Part shown: positions 22,973-34,757 of the stretch, in pieces
Layout of the letters: each line of letters opens with the position of its first letter
Numbering within the stretch: position 1 is the stretch's first letter
NCBI GenBank assembly: GCA_049305865.1
Contig: JBAQPP010000026.1
Location: 1 to 64,000 of the forward strand
From: UBA6263 sp049305865
GTDB lineage: Bacteria > Patescibacteriota > Gracilibacteria > Absconditabacterales > Absconditicoccaceae
Reading direction: 5' to 3'
Length of the DNA: 64,000 bases
Made by a program: the position numbers and the translations under genes
Notes under the pieces: model-generated
What the model saw: only the letters and a program-made list of their open reading frames with translations
The model's database searches: none
Told to the model about the DNA's origin: nothing

Positions 22973-23716
22973 ATGATGCGAAAGATCAGAGTATCTTCAA
23001 TCTATTTAATTATTCTTCTTTGTGGTATATATAACCTTAATATATCATTATGAAATGACGTTTACAAGGACGCAAATACATGATTTATTGAAAAAAAAAT
23101 ACCATTCCCAACATTGGTATCAGAAAAAACAAAATTGATTAGTAATATAGATACGAGGTTTTGTAATGACTGACTAGAAGAAGATAAATTAACAGATAAT
23201 CTTTCTATCGTTACCAAACCATGAGAAAAAAAAGAAATATGTGTAATCCATTTCAATAGAAATTCTGAAGATATATATTTATGGTGAGGGTTTTCAAGTA
23301 ACGAACTAGAACCAAATTGAAATACAAATTGTTCTAGTAATTATGAACGAAACAATCCATTTTCAAAATTTATAAAACCATTCAAAGAAAATTTTATAAC
23401 AGTTCCTGCTAAATGATATATAATCAGAAAAACAACTATAAAATTTCCAGTATGAATAAATTGAATACAAAAGTGATGTTTTGTTTATTGACCAGACGAA
23501 TGAACTCTTAAAGAATGAGAAAATTTATTATTTGTTGTACGTAAAATTAATGAAATTAATATTTTAATTAGTAAAGAACCATATACTAAAGCAGAAAAGA
23601 TTAAACAATATTTAGATAAAAATAAAAATAATATTCTATATATATTATTTATGTTAGTTTTTTTTATCTTAATTATAGAAATAAAGAAACTAAAGAAAAA
23701 GAAAAAAAATATATAA
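22973..23716 (+). CDS. shortened paralogue of the 23823 surface protein, 247 aa
   Basis: Signal peptide, then RFCNDGLEEDKLTDNLSIVT, PGEKKEICVIHFNRNSEDIYLWWGF, a cysteine in NTNCSSNYERN, and VGINGIQKGCFVY. Residues about 55-195 are almost identical to the next gene. The second beta domain is missing; instead a short linker leads to a membrane helix (ILYILFMLVFFILII) and a very basic tail. A partial duplication is the simplest origin. Confidence 0.7.
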
Positions 23717-23822
23717 TTTCTTTATTGCGTATTACAAACTATTGATATGCGGAGTATAAATCATCTTGAATAAGCTGGGAATATATATATTTATACATAA
23801 GGTTTTATATTTTTATAAACAA

Positions 23823-24929
23823 ATGAAAAAAAGTTATTTATTGTTAATTTTTATCTTGTGTATAGTCTTTACATTAAACTGACAAACTTTATGACAAACA
23901 AGTTGAAATTTACAAAACACACAAATTGGTTTAGTTGATAGTTGATGAGTGCCTGAAGATCCAGCATTACAATGAAACAAATTAAATTATATAGACACAA
24001 GATTTTGTAACGACTGACTAGAAGAAGATAAATTAACAGATAATCTTTCTATCGTTACCAAACCATGAGAAGAAAAAGAAATATGTGTAATCCATTTAAA
24101 TAGAAACTCCGAAGATATATATTTATGGTGAGGATTCCCAGACAATGCAATAGAACCAAATTGAAATATAAATTGTTCTAGTAATTATGAACGAAACAAT
24201 CCATTTTCAAAATTTATAGAACCATTCAAAGAAAATTTTATAACAGTTCCTGCTAAATGATATGTAATAAGGAAAACTACAATAAAATTTCCAGTATGAA
24301 TAAATTGAATACAAAAGTGATGTTTTGCTTATTGATTAGATTCATGAAAACTTAAAGAATGAGAAAATTTTTTATTTGTAATACGCAGAATTGCATATAT
24401 AAACGTTCTTGTACAATGAGATGGAAGCATCAACAGCCAAATAAAAATAAATAAAATTACCAGTGAAATACAAGAAAACAAAACATTATGAATAGAATTT
24501 GATATAGAAAATAAATGATCTATAGACGAGACTGTAAGTATTGATTGAGAAATATCGAATATATTTTGATACAAAGAGACTTTCTCCACAACATGAGTGA
24601 TTATATCAGTAAACAATAAAAAGACACTAAACATAAAAGATTTTTGAGTAAATATTGAATTACCTCGATATAAAGGACCATTTAATTTAAAATTAAATAT
24701 AAATCACAAACCATATTTTGGATTTGATGTATCAAACTCTTGAATAGATCCCAAAATTTTAGAATGAGGAAACTTTAATCAAAACAAAAGTATATTCATT
24801 TTTCCTACCATTGCAGCAATATTGTTGCTAGTGTTTATTGTGTTGGTGTATTTTGCTTTCTTCAAAAAACCAAGAGTGATTATACAACAAGTACAAGCAC
24901 CCACTCCAACACCGACAGTACCTCAATAA
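23823..24929 (+). CDS. tail-anchored surface protein, Cys-rich family, 368 aa
   Basis: Signal peptide, RFCNDGLEEDKL, PGEEKEICVIHLNRNSEDIY, NINCSSNYERN, VGINGIQKGCFAY, then a second beta domain with RYKGPFNLKLNIN. A membrane helix follows (FPTIAAILLLVFIVLVYFAF), then a cytoplasmic tail with a Pro/Thr-rich end (PT.P.TVPQ). A terminator follows. First-domain DNA is nearly identical to the preceding gene. Confidence 0.75.
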
Positions 24930-24956
24930 TAAACTTTTTTAAAACTCACATATAAA

Positions 24957-24987
24957 AATACGCCATAAAGAAAGGCGTATTTTTTGT
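24957..24987 (+). terminator. rho-independent terminator
   Basis: The stem AATACGCC/GGCGTATT (24957-24964 with 24974-24981) followed by T residues ends the 23823 transcript. Confidence 0.85.
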
Positions 24988-25046
24988 TTGATTTATAAGA
25001 CAATTTGAATAACTATATCTTACATTTAATTCTTGCTTAACTTTAA

Positions 25047-26054
25047 ATGAAAACAAAAACAAATCAATTTCTAGTATACCTAATATGGATAGTATTATTA
25101 ACTTTGATTGTATCTCGCTCCAATACTTATGCACAACCACTTCAATTATGAAACATAGACCTAAATTTTTGTAATAGTTGATCAATCACAAACGAGTTAG
25201 ATCTTATTGCTAAGGCATGACAAGAAGTTTCTCTGTGTATTAATTTTATAAACACGTCTAAAGAAGACGCTACTTTAAATATAGATTTTTTAGATTCTGC
25301 CATTACTCAAGACGATGGCAAAAAAAGAGCTTGCAATGCCGCAGATAGACCCAAAGAATATTTTGGTAATTTTATGTTAGACTATGACAAGACAGTAATT
25401 ATAAAATGAAATTCTACAATTCAAAAAACATATAAAATACAGCTTCCCATATGATATAAGTGATTAAGTCATGGTTGTATAGCATATAACGTAATGAATA
25501 CACAAAAGCAAGAAGGCCAATCTATGCTAAATATCATAGTTCGTAAAATAAAATTTATAGATATTTTTGTATGAGATACTCCCATCAAATCACAAATAAA
25601 AATTTGATCAATAAAAACGATTAAAGACTGAAAAATAACAAATTTTCAAATCCAATTTAAAAATATTTGAAATACGCGCCAAAACGCAATCATTTCATGA
25701 ACGATATCAAATATCTTTGGATTCAAAAACAATATAAAATTAGAGCAAAACATGGTTAGTCTAGAACCAGATCAAGAAATACAGATCAAAACAAACAATA
25801 AAGACCTAATCTTACCAGCCTATAAATGATTTTTTAGAGTCGATTTTGAAGTAAGTAACAAACCTATTTTTAACTTTAATATTTCTCCTTGAAATGAAAT
25901 ACCAAAAGAAGTTATCCTAGGTGGTAATTTTAAAATATCAAAAACCATTTTTATATCCAATCCCTACTTTTTTTGAGTATTAATTGTATTTTTGATTCTC
26001 ATATATCTATCACTTTTCAGAAAAAGAAAAAAAATCATTATATCTAAAAATTAA
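25047..26054 (+). CDS. tail-anchored surface protein, Cys-rich family, 335 aa
   Basis: Signal peptide (LVYLIWIVLLTLIVSRSNTYA), NFCNSGSITNELDL, AKAGQEVSLCINFINTS, NIDFLDSAITQDDGKKRAC, then LPIGYKGLSHGC. A second beta domain precedes a membrane helix (NPYFFGVLIVFLILIYLSLF) and a Lys-rich tail. This is the last member of the island; housekeeping genes begin after it. Confidence 0.7.
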
Positions 26055-26157
26055 TACTAATGCTTTAATATTATCTAATATTGCAAATCTACTCCTTTTT
26101 TGTAAATTAAAACTGAATATAATTCGTTAGTTTTTTAATCTACTAATCCCAAGATAA

Positions 26158-26706
26158 ATGGACATTGGACTTTATAATCAACAGATGAACAAAGCAATTG
26201 CTTTTCTAGAGGGTGAATTTAAAGCCTTACAAGTTTGAAGAGCATCAACATGATTGGTTGAAAATATTAACGTAGAAGCTTCATACTGAATGTTTAAAAT
26301 ACCCCAATTAGCACACGTTACTATCATGGATGGACAGACAATCAAAATAGAACCACGAGATAAAGGTGAAATAAAACACATAGAAAAAGCAATTTATGAT
26401 GCAAATATATGACTAACACCACAAAATGACTGATGATATCTTATAGTTAGGATACCAGCACTTACTCAAGATAGAAGACAAGAAATTGTTAAACAAGTGA
26501 AATCTATGTGAGAAGAATGTAAAACCACAATAAGAAAAATTAGACAGGAAGCCATGAAAGACACTAAACAAATATTTGATAATAAAGAAATCTGAGAGGA
26601 TCAACATAAAACAAATGAAAAAGAAATAGAAGATTTGGTTAAAAAAGCATGAGTAAAGATAGAAGAACTAACCAAAATCAAATCAGAAGAAATAATGAAG
26701 ATCTAA
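26158..26706 (+). CDS. frr: ribosome recycling factor
   Basis: 182 aa, usual length. The sequence follows RRF throughout: FKALQVGRASTGLVENINVEASYG, PQLAHVTIMDGQTIKIEP, IEKAIYDANIGLTPQNDGG, RIPALTQDRRQEIVKQVK and RKIRQEAMKD. It splits post-termination ribosomes with EF-G. In the motif EPxDK the x codon is CGA (26356-26358); RRF proteins have W, Y or F there, so this is evidence for CGA=Trp. The conserved arginines are AGA or AGG. Confidence 0.95.
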
Positions 26707-26749
26707 TAATACTTTAATACGTTAATTTTTTTAATATTTAATTGTTTTG

Positions 26750-27550
26750 ATGAATATTTTTACAATGCTATTTACAGAAATCCTTTATCGTCCTATATTC
26801 AATTTATTGGTCGTATTTTTGGATATTTTTTGATGAAATTTATGAATAGCCATCATATTACTTACGCTAACAATAAGATTTCTTCTTATCAAGCAATCTT
26901 CAGCATGAAACAACATGCAAAAATGAATGGCGGATCTACAACCGAAATTAAATGAAATACAAGAAAAATACAAAGACAATCCTGAAATGCTATCAAAAGA
27001 AACCATGAAAGTTTTTAAACAAGATGGAAAGTGACCTCTAAAAGGATGTCTTATGTTGCTTATACAGATACCTGTATTTCTATGACTATATTATGTAGTA
27101 AGGAAAATATCTGCAAATCAGATTCCATGAGAACGATTGTATAGTTTCTTCCGAAATTTTTGAAACTATTACTTAGACCCAGAAAATATCAAAACAACTT
27201 TCCTTGGTATGAATCTATTGATAACTCAAAATCGGACATTAACTATCATAGCTGCAGTATTTACATTCTTACAGATGAAACTTACAACGCTAGTTAAGCC
27301 AAGCACACCAACAGCACTACCATGATGACAGAAAGCACCAGATATGAACAAAATGATGTGATTTATGAATATATTTATGACAATAATTATGTGATCATTT
27401 GTCTATCAGACACAATCTGCTGTCGGTTTATATATAGTTACAACAACACTATTTAGTACTGTACAATATCTCATACAATATAAAGCATTACTATTGGTAA
27501 AGCGATCTGAGTTTAAGAATAAATGAAAGGGCATTGTAATAAACAACTAA
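26750..27550 (+). CDS. yidC: membrane protein insertase YidC
   Basis: 266 aa, the short Gram-positive/CPR form without the large periplasmic domain. Motifs: LYRPIFNLLVVFLD at the start, TIRFLLIKQSSAGNNMQKWMADLQPKLNEIQEKY (the second W is TGG? no: the codons there read TGA ATG, Gly-Met), then GCLMLLIQIPVFLGLYYVV, and TFLQMKLTT near the end with a basic tail. It inserts membrane proteins with or without SecYEG. One CGG lies in LLITQNxTLTI, where many YidC proteins have Trp. It follows frr after 43 bases. Confidence 0.9.
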
Positions 27551-27697
27551 AATACAAAGAAGTATCGTTACATATTACACAACCTATTATAAAAGAGTAA
27601 AGTATTATTTGTCTACAAATAGCTATTTTTTGTCACATTTTGTCTACTCATTCGTATAACCACATATAAAGAAACATTTTTCGTATAAAAATATATT

Positions 27698-28963
27698 ATG
27701 AAACTAAAAGAATATTTTAATCAAAGAAGAGAAATTACAGTTTCTGCTTGAGATAAATTGGGAATTTACCAAAATATTATCTCCAAGAGAAATTCAAAAT
27801 CCTTTTATCCTCAAAGGAAGTTTTTTTTCGTAAAATCTTTTGCATATAGCCTAGTTATGTTGTTTTTGGTATTATGATTGTATTGAACATACATATTTAA
27901 CTGAAAATTTATTATCAATAAAGACTGATTTTTTATACAAAGATCAAATTGAATAAAGTCAGTTCAGGCAGACTATATAGCCAAAATCATTGAATTTAAT
28001 TGAAATTTTTATATATGACACAATTGAGAATATTATCAATGAAGTTATATATCCAACTGAGACATAGTAACCCTACAAAATTGAGCAGAAATAATATTTC
28101 ACATAGATCAATTAACCCAGGCAAAAGTCGTATGACCAGCAAAATTTTTAATAACAAAAAATGATGATAATTACAAACTAAACCTAGTTTATTGAGATTT
28201 TATAGAGTTAAAATCTATAGAAACCGACAAGCCTCAAAATATAGAATTTTCTACCCAAAACTTAACAATAAAACAATCAGACAAGACAAAAGCCATAAAT
28301 TTTCAACTCATAAAACAATGAGAGCAAACACTATTAAAAAACAATTGACCACAATTGATAATTACTCAAAAAACGCAAGACAATAAACAGACCCTAAAAG
28401 AATTAAATTCTGATAAGATATTATCTATACAAGACAATGACATCTCTATTATAAACGATGAAAAACTTAGCCAAGCAATTACACAAAAAAACTTTACTCA
28501 GACTTTGTCATTCAATACCGAGACAAACACTTGAGACCTAGATGTAATCCTAAACAAAGAATATTTACAAGAAGAAAAATCAAACGAATGAATAATTAAT
28601 AATATTTGATTACCAAACGACAAATTAATACCAACAGAGCAACAAATGTCAAAATTACTCTCAAATTTATCACAAAAAACTTTATCTAAAGACATTCAAA
28701 ACATTACGTCGTATTATTCACAATGAGACAATTCAATAGATACAAGCATAATCAGCCTAGAGAGCAAGATAAAGCAGATATATATATCATTTAATATTGA
28801 TTATACCAAAATAGCTTGATCTACAACACAAGAGAAAATATCACAATTGAACAATAATATAGACAAACTCTCTTCTATTCTACAAGAAAAATATCACATA
28901 CCGCCTACATACATAAACAATCTAAACGATGTGAAAACACAACTTTCTAACATAGTAAAATAA
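27698..28963 (+). CDS. membrane protein with FecR-like domain
   Basis: 421 aa. A basic head is followed by one membrane helix (about 49-67) and an extracytoplasmic beta domain with YISNGDIVTLQNGAEIIFHIDQ and VGPAKF, which fits the FecR pattern (G.xI.tGdxvxT...A.i....G). The C-terminal half is polar and helical, rich in Gln, Asn and Lys. FecR-like domains often sense or bind surface ligands; no sigma factor is adjacent here. Role unknown. Confidence 0.65.
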
Positions 28964-28981
28964 TAAATATTTTACAAAATA

Positions 28982-30661
28982 CTAATTTATTCTTTCAAGG
29001 AATTTTTTTTCGTTTTGACTCAAAAACAAATCTCTTACTGCATATATCATAGATGTTGAAGATAGATATAGATAACGATTGATATTTATTAATCAACTCA
29101 GTTCAAATTCATCCATTTTTTGAGATAGTAAATCTTTTGAAATACTAGCCAAGAACTTAGCATCGTTGCTTTTGATATATTCTATAGATTCAATAATTTG
29201 ATCAAATATTTCTTTATTGTCGGCTCAATCTATTATCTGTGAAATTCACTTATAAAGTCATATTAAAGCTCTTCTAAATTCATTATATTTTTTGTGTATA
29301 AAATCATTTTCGCTTTCCTGAATATTTTGTACATTAAATCTCACGTCTTTCATATATTTTGCAGAATATACAGCATTTCATACAATATTATATATATCAT
29401 TTATTGTAAGTTTTTCATTTTGATCAAGCATTTCTTTTATATCCAACCCATATTTAATTATCTTTTCTTCTATAGCCTTTATATTCTTATATTCTTGATC
29501 TAAAAACTCATCATCAAATTCTTTTTCAAAATTTAGAACCCTATTTAGCTCAAATTTCTTTTCCAATATGGTTTGTTCATCTATATCAAAAACATTCATA
29601 TTGTATCTAAAGATTTTCTTAATAAGACGAATTGTATCGTTTTTCATTGCCAAGATACCAACATCAACAACAGTTCATTCTATTTTTTCTATATCCAACC
29701 CATATTCTGTTCTTCTGTCAGGAATTATCTTTTTTATAAAATAAGTAAAGTTTTTTATAAATGGCCAAATTAAAAGAGCTCCCAAAAGCTTAAATCACAC
29801 AGCAAATATAGATAGGCTCATAACCAAATCAGATTTTAATCAGAATATATTATTAAATAAATAGCCGATTATATCAAAAAATATAAATCAAATCACAGCA
29901 AGAAATATATTGAAAAACACATGAGAAAAGGCTACTTGTTTTTTTATTTGTTTTCATCATACAGCTCATATAACCGCAGTAAAGGTTGTTCATAAATAAG
30001 CTCACATAATAAGAGAAATTCATATATCAAATCCTATAATTCATGTAGAAGCAAGAGCCAACACTATAATAATCATAGCTGAGCTAGATTGCATCAAAAA
30101 CGTCAAAATAAGTCATATTATAAAATACACAAAACTTCATAAATTTTTATAGGCCTCAAAATCAAATGATGTAGATAATATCATTATATTCTCTTTTATA
30201 TATCCAAGTCATAAAAATAGTAGCCCCAAACCAAAGGTTAATTTAAATATATTTTTAAGTAGATTTTTTCTTCAAAAAATAATCAAGAAAATTCAAGAAA
30301 ATCATACAAGAAACATCGAAATTATCTTTGTATCAAATTTTAATCATATTGATCATAAAACAACATCAAATAATGGAGCTCACACATTGGTTCATATAAT
30401 TACTCATATAGCGTTTTCCAAAGATACAAATCAAGCACCAACAAATGCTAATAATATCAAAGATACAACACCACTACTTTGTAACACAGCAGTAGCAAAA
30501 GCTCAAGTAAAAATAGCCTTTAAATTTGTATTTGTATAATTTCTAAGTACTTTTTTAAATTTCTTTGTAGAAATATTTTTTATGGCTTCTTCAAAAATAT
30601 TCAAACCAAAAAGAAACATTCATAATCATCAAACAAAAAATATAATTAAGTTATAATCCAT
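28982..30661 (-). CDS. Na+/phosphate symporter family protein (NptA/PhoU type)
   Basis: 559 aa from the ATG at 30661, giving MDYNLIIFFVGGLGMFLFGLNIFEEAIKN, the usual family start. An ATG at 30745 would add 28 residues. Two inverted Na_Pi_cotrans repeats follow, with the QSSS-type motifs TAVLQSSGVVSL and FLMQSSSAMIIIV. After about residue 330 comes a soluble helical PhoU-like region. These proteins take up inorganic phosphate with sodium. Membrane glycines are mostly TGA. Confidence 0.85.
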
Positions 30662-30743
30662 AAATACTCTTTGAAATAAATATACAATAATTATAAACAA
30701 GCTAGTAAATTTGTCAAAATTTAATAAATCTTTATATAAAGCC

Positions 30744-31535
30744 ATGATTAAAATTAATCTACAAAGATTCATATGATCTATAATTATTTTAATCATAGTG
30801 GCTGTTTTAATACAGATAACTCCTTTTTATAACTACTCTTTTGATAAAATAATACAGACCAAGCCACAGATAATAATATATTCTCAAAAATCTTTAATGA
30901 AGTCTGAATGACTTATAACTATACAATGAAACAATCAACAAACCATAAAAATCAATAATTGATTAAGTTATTTACCATTTACAAACCAAGATTGACTAAA
31001 AATAAGTTTTATGGCAAAAGAAGTATACAATAATATATACATCTTTATACAAACCACATGAAATGTCATAAAGATATATCCACAATCAGCAATATACATA
31101 AATAAAGACGCTAATATTATAAACATAATAAATTGAAATATATGATATTTAAATATAAATCCCAACAATAAAATAATATTTCAATGAAAAAACAATCCAT
31201 TTAATTTAGACATAAACGATGAAATATTAAATAATATTTTCGAAAATCAAAAAAACACGAATAGAAAAAACATAATAAAATTATATTGATGAAATATCAT
31301 ATTAAACAAAACATTCGACTATATAATTTACAAATTATTAATAATCTTTACAAAAATAAGCCCCGAAAATTATAATGATAACCTAGAAAATTATAATAAA
31401 TTTAATAATTATATAAAACAAGATCAGACGACACAAAATCAATTAAATTTTAAAAACAACGAAAAACAAAACATAAATAAAGATATATTTAAACAGTTTA
31501 ATAAATGATTATCTAAGATAATTAATAATTTTTAA
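30744..31535 (+). CDS. membrane protein of unknown function, 263 aa
   Basis: An N-terminal membrane helix (about 8-27) is followed by a mainly extracytoplasmic, Asn/Ile/Lys-rich part containing a short beta-like stretch (KINNGLSYLPFTNQDGLKIS). The family is unknown. The ATG overlaps the outer possible ATG of the divergent transporter gene in the palindrome CATG at 30743-30746; using the inner ATG of the transporter leaves 82 bases between the starts, room for two promoters. Confidence 0.6.
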
Positions 31536-31810
31536 CAAAAACTTAACAAATATTATATCACATTTTTTAAAAATATATTTTTTTTTAACAAACCAACATA
31601 AATATATATTTTATATTTTATAGACATATATAGACACAAAGCGTCATAATAAATATATAACATTTATTTTATATTCCATCATAATTATTACTATTAATTT
31701 TTTTTATTATATATATATTATATTAATAATTAATTAAATTAAAAAATTGTTGGAAAATGATAATGGAATAATTATAATATAAACTAATATTTATCTATAA
31801 ATAAATTTTA
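31536..31810. other. AT-rich spacer without genes
   Basis: About 275 bases of nearly pure A/T with long A and T runs and TATA-like strings. I see no frame, repeat or stable hairpin; it may hold the promoter for the next gene. Confidence 0.5.
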
Positions 31811-32221
31811 ATGAAAGATATTATAAAAAGAAGTATAATTACAATATTAGCTTTAATAATGATGATATATCTAATATATAGCTATATATCTTGAGTTATT
31901 ATAACAAATTCAGTTTTCTTAGATCAAAATTCTAATTATTATATAATTTTAATTCTAATTTTTTTATATACAGCGATTATACACTGAGTATATCCAATCC
32001 ATATAAAAATAAATAAACCAGTTTTGTTTTTTATTTGAATAGTCTTGATATTTATTTGAAAAACAGTTTTAAATAATGACTGACAATTATGAATATATTT
32101 TTGAGATATATCTATAGTTATATGAGTTATAATAGCACTATTATCTCCTACAAATATTTTAATACCACAGAAAATAATCAATAAGAAAAAATCAAAGAAA
32201 GTCGAAGTAATAGAAGTATAA
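31811..32221 (+). CDS. four-helix membrane protein of unknown function, 136 aa
   Basis: Four hydrophobic segments (about 8-32, 44-60, 72-88, 95-118) and a basic tail (NKKKSKKVEVIEV). No family was recognised. It ends 42 bases before a tRNA gene on the same strand. Confidence 0.6.
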
Positions 32222-32263
32222 ACAATTTGTTTACCAATATTTATTGGTGACTAATTTTTTAGT

Positions 32264-32340
32264 GCAGGCGTAGCTCAATTGGCTAGAGCGCTTCCTTGCC
32301 AAGGAAGAGGTTGCGGGTTCGAGTCCCGTTGCTTGCTCCA
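32264..32340 (+). tRNA. tRNA-Gly(GCC)
   Basis: A full cloverleaf: acceptor GCAGGCG/TGCTTGC, D arm GCTC...GAGC, anticodon stem CTTCC/GGAAG with loop TTGCCAA (anticodon GCC), T arm GCGGG-TTCGAGT-CCCGT, discriminator T and encoded CCA. It reads GGC and GGU. The tRNA that reads UGA as Gly (anticodon UCA) is not in this window. Confidence 0.95.
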
Positions 32341-32367
32341 TCAAAACTATAAATTATAAATTAATAT

Positions 32368-33126
32368 ATGATTCCTAAAAACCCTAAAATCAAAAGTAAA
32401 TTTAATAGAAAATTATTTAAAAAAACCAGAAAAATAATCAAAAATCTGATTATTATTTTTTTTATATCGAGTATTTCTATAACAATATTATATAAACGAT
32501 TAAATCCACCTATAACAAATTTTATGGTTTATAGACTTACACAGCAAGTATTTTGATTTAATAAAATTATATTAAAAAAAGATTGGTTAAAGATAGAAGA
32601 AATACCATCAAATATTATATATTGAGTAATGTGATGAGAAGATCAGAAATTTTTAAGACACTTTTGATTCGATATACAAGCCATACAAAAAGCTTATGAA
32701 TATAATATCCAAATGAACCAAACTATACTTTGATGAAGTACCATTTCACAACAGACAGCTAAAAATCTATTTTTATGGCCATCTCGTTCTTATATTAGAA
32801 AATGATTAGAGATATATTTTACCTTACTTATTGAAACATTACGATCAAAAGAAAGAATATTAGAGGTTTATCTAAATATTATAGAGTTTTGAAATTGAAT
32901 ATATTGAATACAATCTGCTTCACAATATTATTTTAAAAAACCAGCAAATAAACTTACAAATTCTCAAATAGGATTTCTTATAGCAATATTACCAAATCCT
33001 AGATATTATCAGGATCATAAAAATTCATTATATCTAAATAATAGAAAAAATATAATAATAAATAGTCTTTATAAAATGAAACGAAATAAAGACAATAAGT
33101 CTTTTATAAAGGAAATAAAAGAATAA
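32368..33126 (+). CDS. mtgA: monofunctional peptidoglycan glycosyltransferase
   Basis: 252 aa. A basic head and one membrane helix precede a GT51 domain: NPPITNFMVYR, EDQKFLRHFGFDIQAIQKA (catalytic Glu in GEDQKF), GGSTISQQTAKNLFLWPSRSYIRKGLE, SKERILEVYLNIIEFGNGIYGIQSAS and ILPNPRYY. It polymerises lipid II outside the membrane. Two CGA codons (32497-32499 and 32842-32844) fall at positions that are Trp in GT51 proteins: YKxLNPP (family YRWxPPP) and ETLxSKERIL (family ETLWSKxRIL). Arginine sites are AGA or CGT. Confidence 0.92.
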
Positions 33127-33131
33127 TTATT

Positions 33132-33509
33132 TTATGAAAATAGATTCACAATAATTCTAACAGCTGCATAAGACAACATACATATAATAATTCATATTAT
33201 AGCTCAAGAGAGTATAGAATTTGCTTTTTTTGTTTTACTAGCATCTCATTCAGCAGATATTAATTTAAAACCAGCAATAACAAGAACAATAAGACATATT
33301 AGTCATATACTAAACCGTAAATATTGATTTATGAGTTGTATTATTTCAAAAATAGTTGATTCGTCGGTATGTATTTGAGATGGTCAAGTCACTATAATAT
33401 CTTCATTTCATTGACTACTAGGTACTTGTATATCAATAGCAAAAATATTTCAAACATTTATTCACATAAACATAATCAAACCAAATATAATAAATTTCAA
33501 TCTTCTCAT
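33132..33509 (-). CDS. pilin-like/TrbC-type small membrane protein, 125 aa
   Basis: Signal peptide (FIIFGLIMFMGINVGNIFA), a short polar stretch, then two hydrophobic helices separated by SAEGDASKTKKANS. This two-helix plan with GDxxKxxKA between helices is common in CPR proteins annotated as TrbC/VirB2-like pilins. In INQYLxFSIGLI the x codon is CGG; relatives commonly have Trp there. It is the last gene of a run that includes pilT. Confidence 0.65.
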
Positions 33510-33532
33510 AATCAAAAACCATAAATAATAAA

Positions 33533-34300
33533 TTATTTAACAACAGTTCATCACATATCTTCTAAACATTTTGATTCCATTTCAGAATTAGTAATTGGTT
33601 TCCAATCATCATCTCAATCTATAGTATTTCTTATTTTACATACATTAATTATTCTATTGGCATTAAATTCACGGAATTGCATAGTATCTTGTGGATGTCA
33701 AAATGTAGAATGTAAACATATCCATTCTTTAAGATCGCTTCATGCAACAATAGTTCATCATGTTTGACATCATATAGTCAATCATCATAGATCTTCACTA
33801 GTTTTTAAAGAACTTATGGTTATAGAATTTATCAAATTAATTATTCATAAACTAGCCAAAGACAACAGGATTCAAATTCATATGTTTAGTAAATTTTTTT
33901 GTGGGTCTTTTGGGGCTTCTCATTTAGAAGCTTGTATAATATACAATACTCAGTTATAAAGTACCATAGTAACAGCCAATACGATAGTTATTCTAAGTAG
34001 TAGTTTAGCTATCCTTACTATCAAAGGAGCTCTCTGTGATGTACTTACGATTGGTCATCAATTCAAATTTATACTTACATTTGTAGACTCTCTCAATACT
34101 TCATTACCAACCTGGTCTTTTGTACTACCTAGGTCGATTAATCATTGTTGTTTAATGGCAGTATCAAATGCTTTATCCAATAGATCTCATTGGGCTCATA
34201 CAAAAGAAACCGAAATTAGAGAAAAAAATAAGGAAAAAAAAACAATTCTCTTACTATTATTTTTTATAGATATTCTAATTTTTAAAATTTTATTAATCAT
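33533..34300 (-). CDS. secreted/membrane protein related to pilin-like CPR proteins, 255 aa
   Basis: Signal peptide (about residues 18-38), a polar domain (LLDKAFDTAIKQQGLIDLGSTKDQ...), two central hydrophobic helices (ITIVLAVTMVLYNGVLYII and NIGIGILLSLASLGIINLI) linked by QASKGEAPKDPQKN, and a Cys-containing tail. The helix pair with a charged linker resembles the preceding protein, so the two may act in one envelope structure. Function unknown. Confidence 0.6.
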
Positions 34301-34346
34301 TTAAATTATATATTATAAACCTGACTTTATATAGATTTTGTATAAA

Positions 34347-34757
34347 TTAAATTTGTGTTAATAGTTTTTCTGCTTCTTGTGTATCTTTTTCTTTGTTTTT
34401 ACTCTCATTTTCTTGTAATTTATCTAAGGTGTTTTCATAAGTAGCTGAATGGAAGGTATTTTCATATTTCTGTTTTATTTCTTCTTTTTTCTCTTCATAT
34501 TTTTTATCTATTTCTTCTAACTTTTGTTTTTCTCTAACCAAAATATCTCTTAATCTATCTACTTGTTCCTTATTCATTATAGATAAAAGATTGAATCGAC
34601 TTTGCTTTTCTTCTGGTTTATCTATAGATTTTGATCTAAGTACCAACATTATAAGCTCTGGATCTTGATTTAAAAAAGTTTCAGAAATGACAAATTTGCT
34701 TGCTAATTCTCGTAAATCTTGAGGTAGTTTTTGTCTTATAATTTCACTAATTTCCAT
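34347..34757 (-). CDS. coiled-coil protein of unknown function, CPR type, 136 aa
   Basis: A short helical start (MEISEIIRQKLPQDLREL) and the stretch SxFNLLSIMNKEQVDRLRDIL lead into a long Lys/Glu coiled coil. I believe a similar small protein with xWFxLLxxMxxEQ occurs widely in CPR genomes beside pilus genes, but cannot check. The x before FNLL is CGA (34597-34599), consistent with Trp. It overlaps the upstream gene by 11 bases. Confidence 0.65.
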   Translation of the reverse strand: MEISEIIRQKLPQDLRELASKFVISETFLNQDPELIMLVLRSKSIDKPEEKQSRFNLLSIMNKEQVDRLRDILVREKQKLEEIDKKYEEKKEEIKQKYENTFHSATYENTLDKLQENESKNKEKDTQEAEKLLTQI

